A stretch of 7,581 nucleotides of DNA from an uncultured Muribaculaceae bacterium. Lineage in GTDB: Bacteria > Bacteroidota > Bacteroidia > Bacteroidales > Muribaculaceae. Below the pieces are notes generated by a model, which had not been told where the DNA came from, did no database searches, and saw nothing but the letters and a program-made list of their open reading frames with translations. Shown here piece after piece: positions 6,771 to 7,581 of the stretch. The stretch lies in NCBI GenBank assembly GCA_947178235.1, contig CAMWXQ010000047.1, positions 1 through 7,581 on the forward strand, given 5' to 3'. Both the position numbers and the translations under genes were made by a program. Each line of letters opens with the position of its first letter. Position 1 is the stretch's first letter.

Positions 6771-7193
6771 ATGTCGAAGCTTGCCATATACCTCGTCGTC
6801 GGTGCCGTCATCCTCATCTACCAGTGGGTGTCGAGCGCCTTGAAGGAGGGTACGGCCAAGCACAAAGCTCCCCGCCATGATGAGGCCGACCATCGGAGAG
6901 TGTCCGAGGCCCCGCAGTGGAAGAGCACATGGGCCGAGTTCGAAGAGATGTTCTCTCAGAACGCACGGGAGGTAGCTCCCGAACCCGCCCCCGAGGCCCC
7001 GAAGCGTGTGCCCGAGGCTCCGAAGCCGGCTCCGCGACCCTCGCTCCCCGAAGAGGGCGTGAGCGTCACCGCACGGGTCGACAACTCAGAGGCCGAGAAG
7101 GCCGAGCAGCGGCGCAATGACCGTCTGCGCGCACACTACGACCGATGGCGCAGGGCCGTGGTCGACACCCAGGTGCTCGAACGGAAATTCTGA
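6771..7193 (+). CDS. Small membrane-anchored protein of unknown function
   Basis: I do not recognise this family. The 140-residue product starts with one hydrophobic segment (LAIYLVVGAVILIYQWV, 4-20) preceded by a lysine and not followed by a clear signal-peptidase site, so an N-terminal membrane anchor with a cytoplasmic or periplasmic tail is likely. Residues 21-66 are polar and charged. Residues 67-97 are a low-complexity Pro/Ala/Glu linker with two PEAPK copies. The C-terminus (104-140) is strongly charged and probably helical, ending AHYDRWRRAVVDTQVLERKF; its Trp/Tyr/Arg-rich character, unlike the linker, suggests a conserved binding segment. The ATG at 6771 is chosen because it fits the membrane segment and follows a good promoter; an upstream GTG in frame (6699) is unlikely. 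It lies 44 bases before the CoA transferase gene on the same strand, so the two may be co-transcribed. A housekeeping scaffold or envelope role is possible, but no function can be assigned. Confidence 0.8.
   Translation: MSKLAIYLVVGAVILIYQWVSSALKEGTAKHKAPRHDEADHRRVSEAPQWKSTWAEFEEMFSQNAREVAPEPAPEAPKRVPEAPKPAPRPSLPEEGVSVTARVDNSEAEKAEQRRNDRLRAHYDRWRRAVVDTQVLERKF
6990..7025 (+). repeat. Short in-frame direct repeat encoding PEAPK
   Basis: CCCGAGGCCCCGAAG (6990-7004) and CCCGAGGCTCCGAAG (7011-7025) differ at one base and lie 21 bases apart, in the same frame. Each encodes PEAPK, inside the Pro/Ala/Glu linker of the unknown membrane protein. Such repeats often change copy number by slippage without breaking the frame. 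Confidence 0.75.
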
Positions 7194-7237
7194 ACCCGAA
7201 AACCTATAACGATACCCAAAATATCACAAAGACAGAC

Positions 7238-7581
7238 ATGAGATTCCCCATTCTCACCCCCGAAGAAGCCGCCGAGTACTTTTTTGACGGTGCCCGCTGC
7301 GGATTTTCAGGCTTCACCGCCCCCGGATCGCCCAAGGTGGTGACCCAGGCCATCGCCGCCAAGGCTGAGAAGCTCCACGCCGAAGGTGAACCCTTCAAGA
7401 TCAACATCATCACCGGCGCCTCGACCAGCGACAACTGTGACGGCGTCCTGGCCCGCGCAAATGCCATCGGCAAGCGTACCCCCTATCAGAACCATCCCGA
7501 TCTGCGCAAGCGCATCAACTCGCATGACGCCCACTACTTCGACCTCCACCTCTCCGAGGCTGCCCAGAAGCTCCGCTATGG
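7238..7581 (+). CDS. Acetyl-CoA hydrolase / succinate-CoA transferase family protein (5' part only)
   Basis: The first 114 residues of a Cat1-like CoA transferase. Enzymes of this family move CoA between acyl groups such as succinate, acetate and propionate; in Bacteroidales they take part in fermentative succinate/propionate or acetate metabolism in the cytosol. Visible hallmarks of the N-terminal domain (PF02550 type) are CGFSGFTAPGSPK (21-33), INIITGASTSDNCDG (55-69), LARANAIGKRTPYQ (71-84) and HYFDLHLSE (98-106). Family members are about 500 residues, so roughly three quarters, including the catalytic glutamate, lies beyond the window; substrate and hydrolase-versus-transferase activity cannot be decided. 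The ATG at 7238 follows A-rich sequence without a clear Shine-Dalgarno. The 44-base gap from the preceding gene has no recognisable promoter or terminator, suggesting read-through from the promoter at 6696. Confidence 0.9.
   Translation, partial: MRFPILTPEEAAEYFFDGARCGFSGFTAPGSPKVVTQAIAAKAEKLHAEGEPFKINIITGASTSDNCDGVLARANAIGKRTPYQNHPDLRKRINSHDAHYFDLHLSEAAQKLRY

Noticed and set aside
6594..6893. Minus-strand 99-codon frame covering the region upstream of miaB
   Set aside because: It crosses both candidate promoters and overlaps the unknown plus-strand gene out of frame; no motif seen.
1..7581. Mobile element, CRISPR, phage, defence or secondary-metabolite system
   Set aside because: No transposase, integrase, spaced repeats, tRNA-bounded insertion or known defence domain is visible; the genes are mostly core functions.

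Overview
The window reads as a chromosomal segment from a member of the order Bacteroidales (phylum Bacteroidota). Three things point there. Two candidate promoters match the Bacteroidota sigma-factor consensus (TTTG, about 19 bases, TAnnTTTG, followed by CAC). Start codons generally lack clear Shine-Dalgarno sequences. The protein sequences (HisS, MiaB, the succinate/acetyl-CoA transferase family) look like those of gut Bacteroidales. The DNA is moderately GC-rich with strongly GC-biased third positions, which would fit a Muribaculaceae- or Barnesiella-like organism; that finer placement is a guess.

Layout: positions 1 to 6594 hold seven genes, all on the minus strand, in two apparent transcription units. 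Read in transcription order, the first unit is miaB (tRNA methylthiotransferase), a YqgE/AlgH family protein and a membrane acyltransferase (family 3). The second unit is hisS (histidyl-tRNA synthetase), an MlaE-type permease, an MlaF-type ATPase and a SpoU/TrmH-family RNA methyltransferase cut off by the left edge. The second unit has its own candidate promoter, which is buried in a long inverted repeat at 3454-3490. From about 6700 rightward the direction reverses: a small membrane-anchored protein of unknown function, then the start of a CoA transferase of the acetyl-CoA hydrolase / succinate-CoA transferase family, cut off by the right edge. The two directions are separated by a 176-base intergenic region with back-to-back candidate promoters.

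Functions: three of the minus-strand genes act on RNA or translation (MiaB, HisS, SpoU). Two form the inner-membrane core of a lipid-trafficking ABC transporter (MlaE and MlaF families), and one probably acylates a glycan or lipid at the membrane. The right-hand CoA transferase would belong to succinate/propionate/acetate fermentation. This is mostly housekeeping DNA. I found no mobile element, CRISPR array, toxin-antitoxin, phage or defence gene, and no convincing new multi-gene system. The best leads are the palindrome over the hisS promoter, the divergent promoter region at 6595-6770, and the unknown membrane-anchored protein at 6771-7193.
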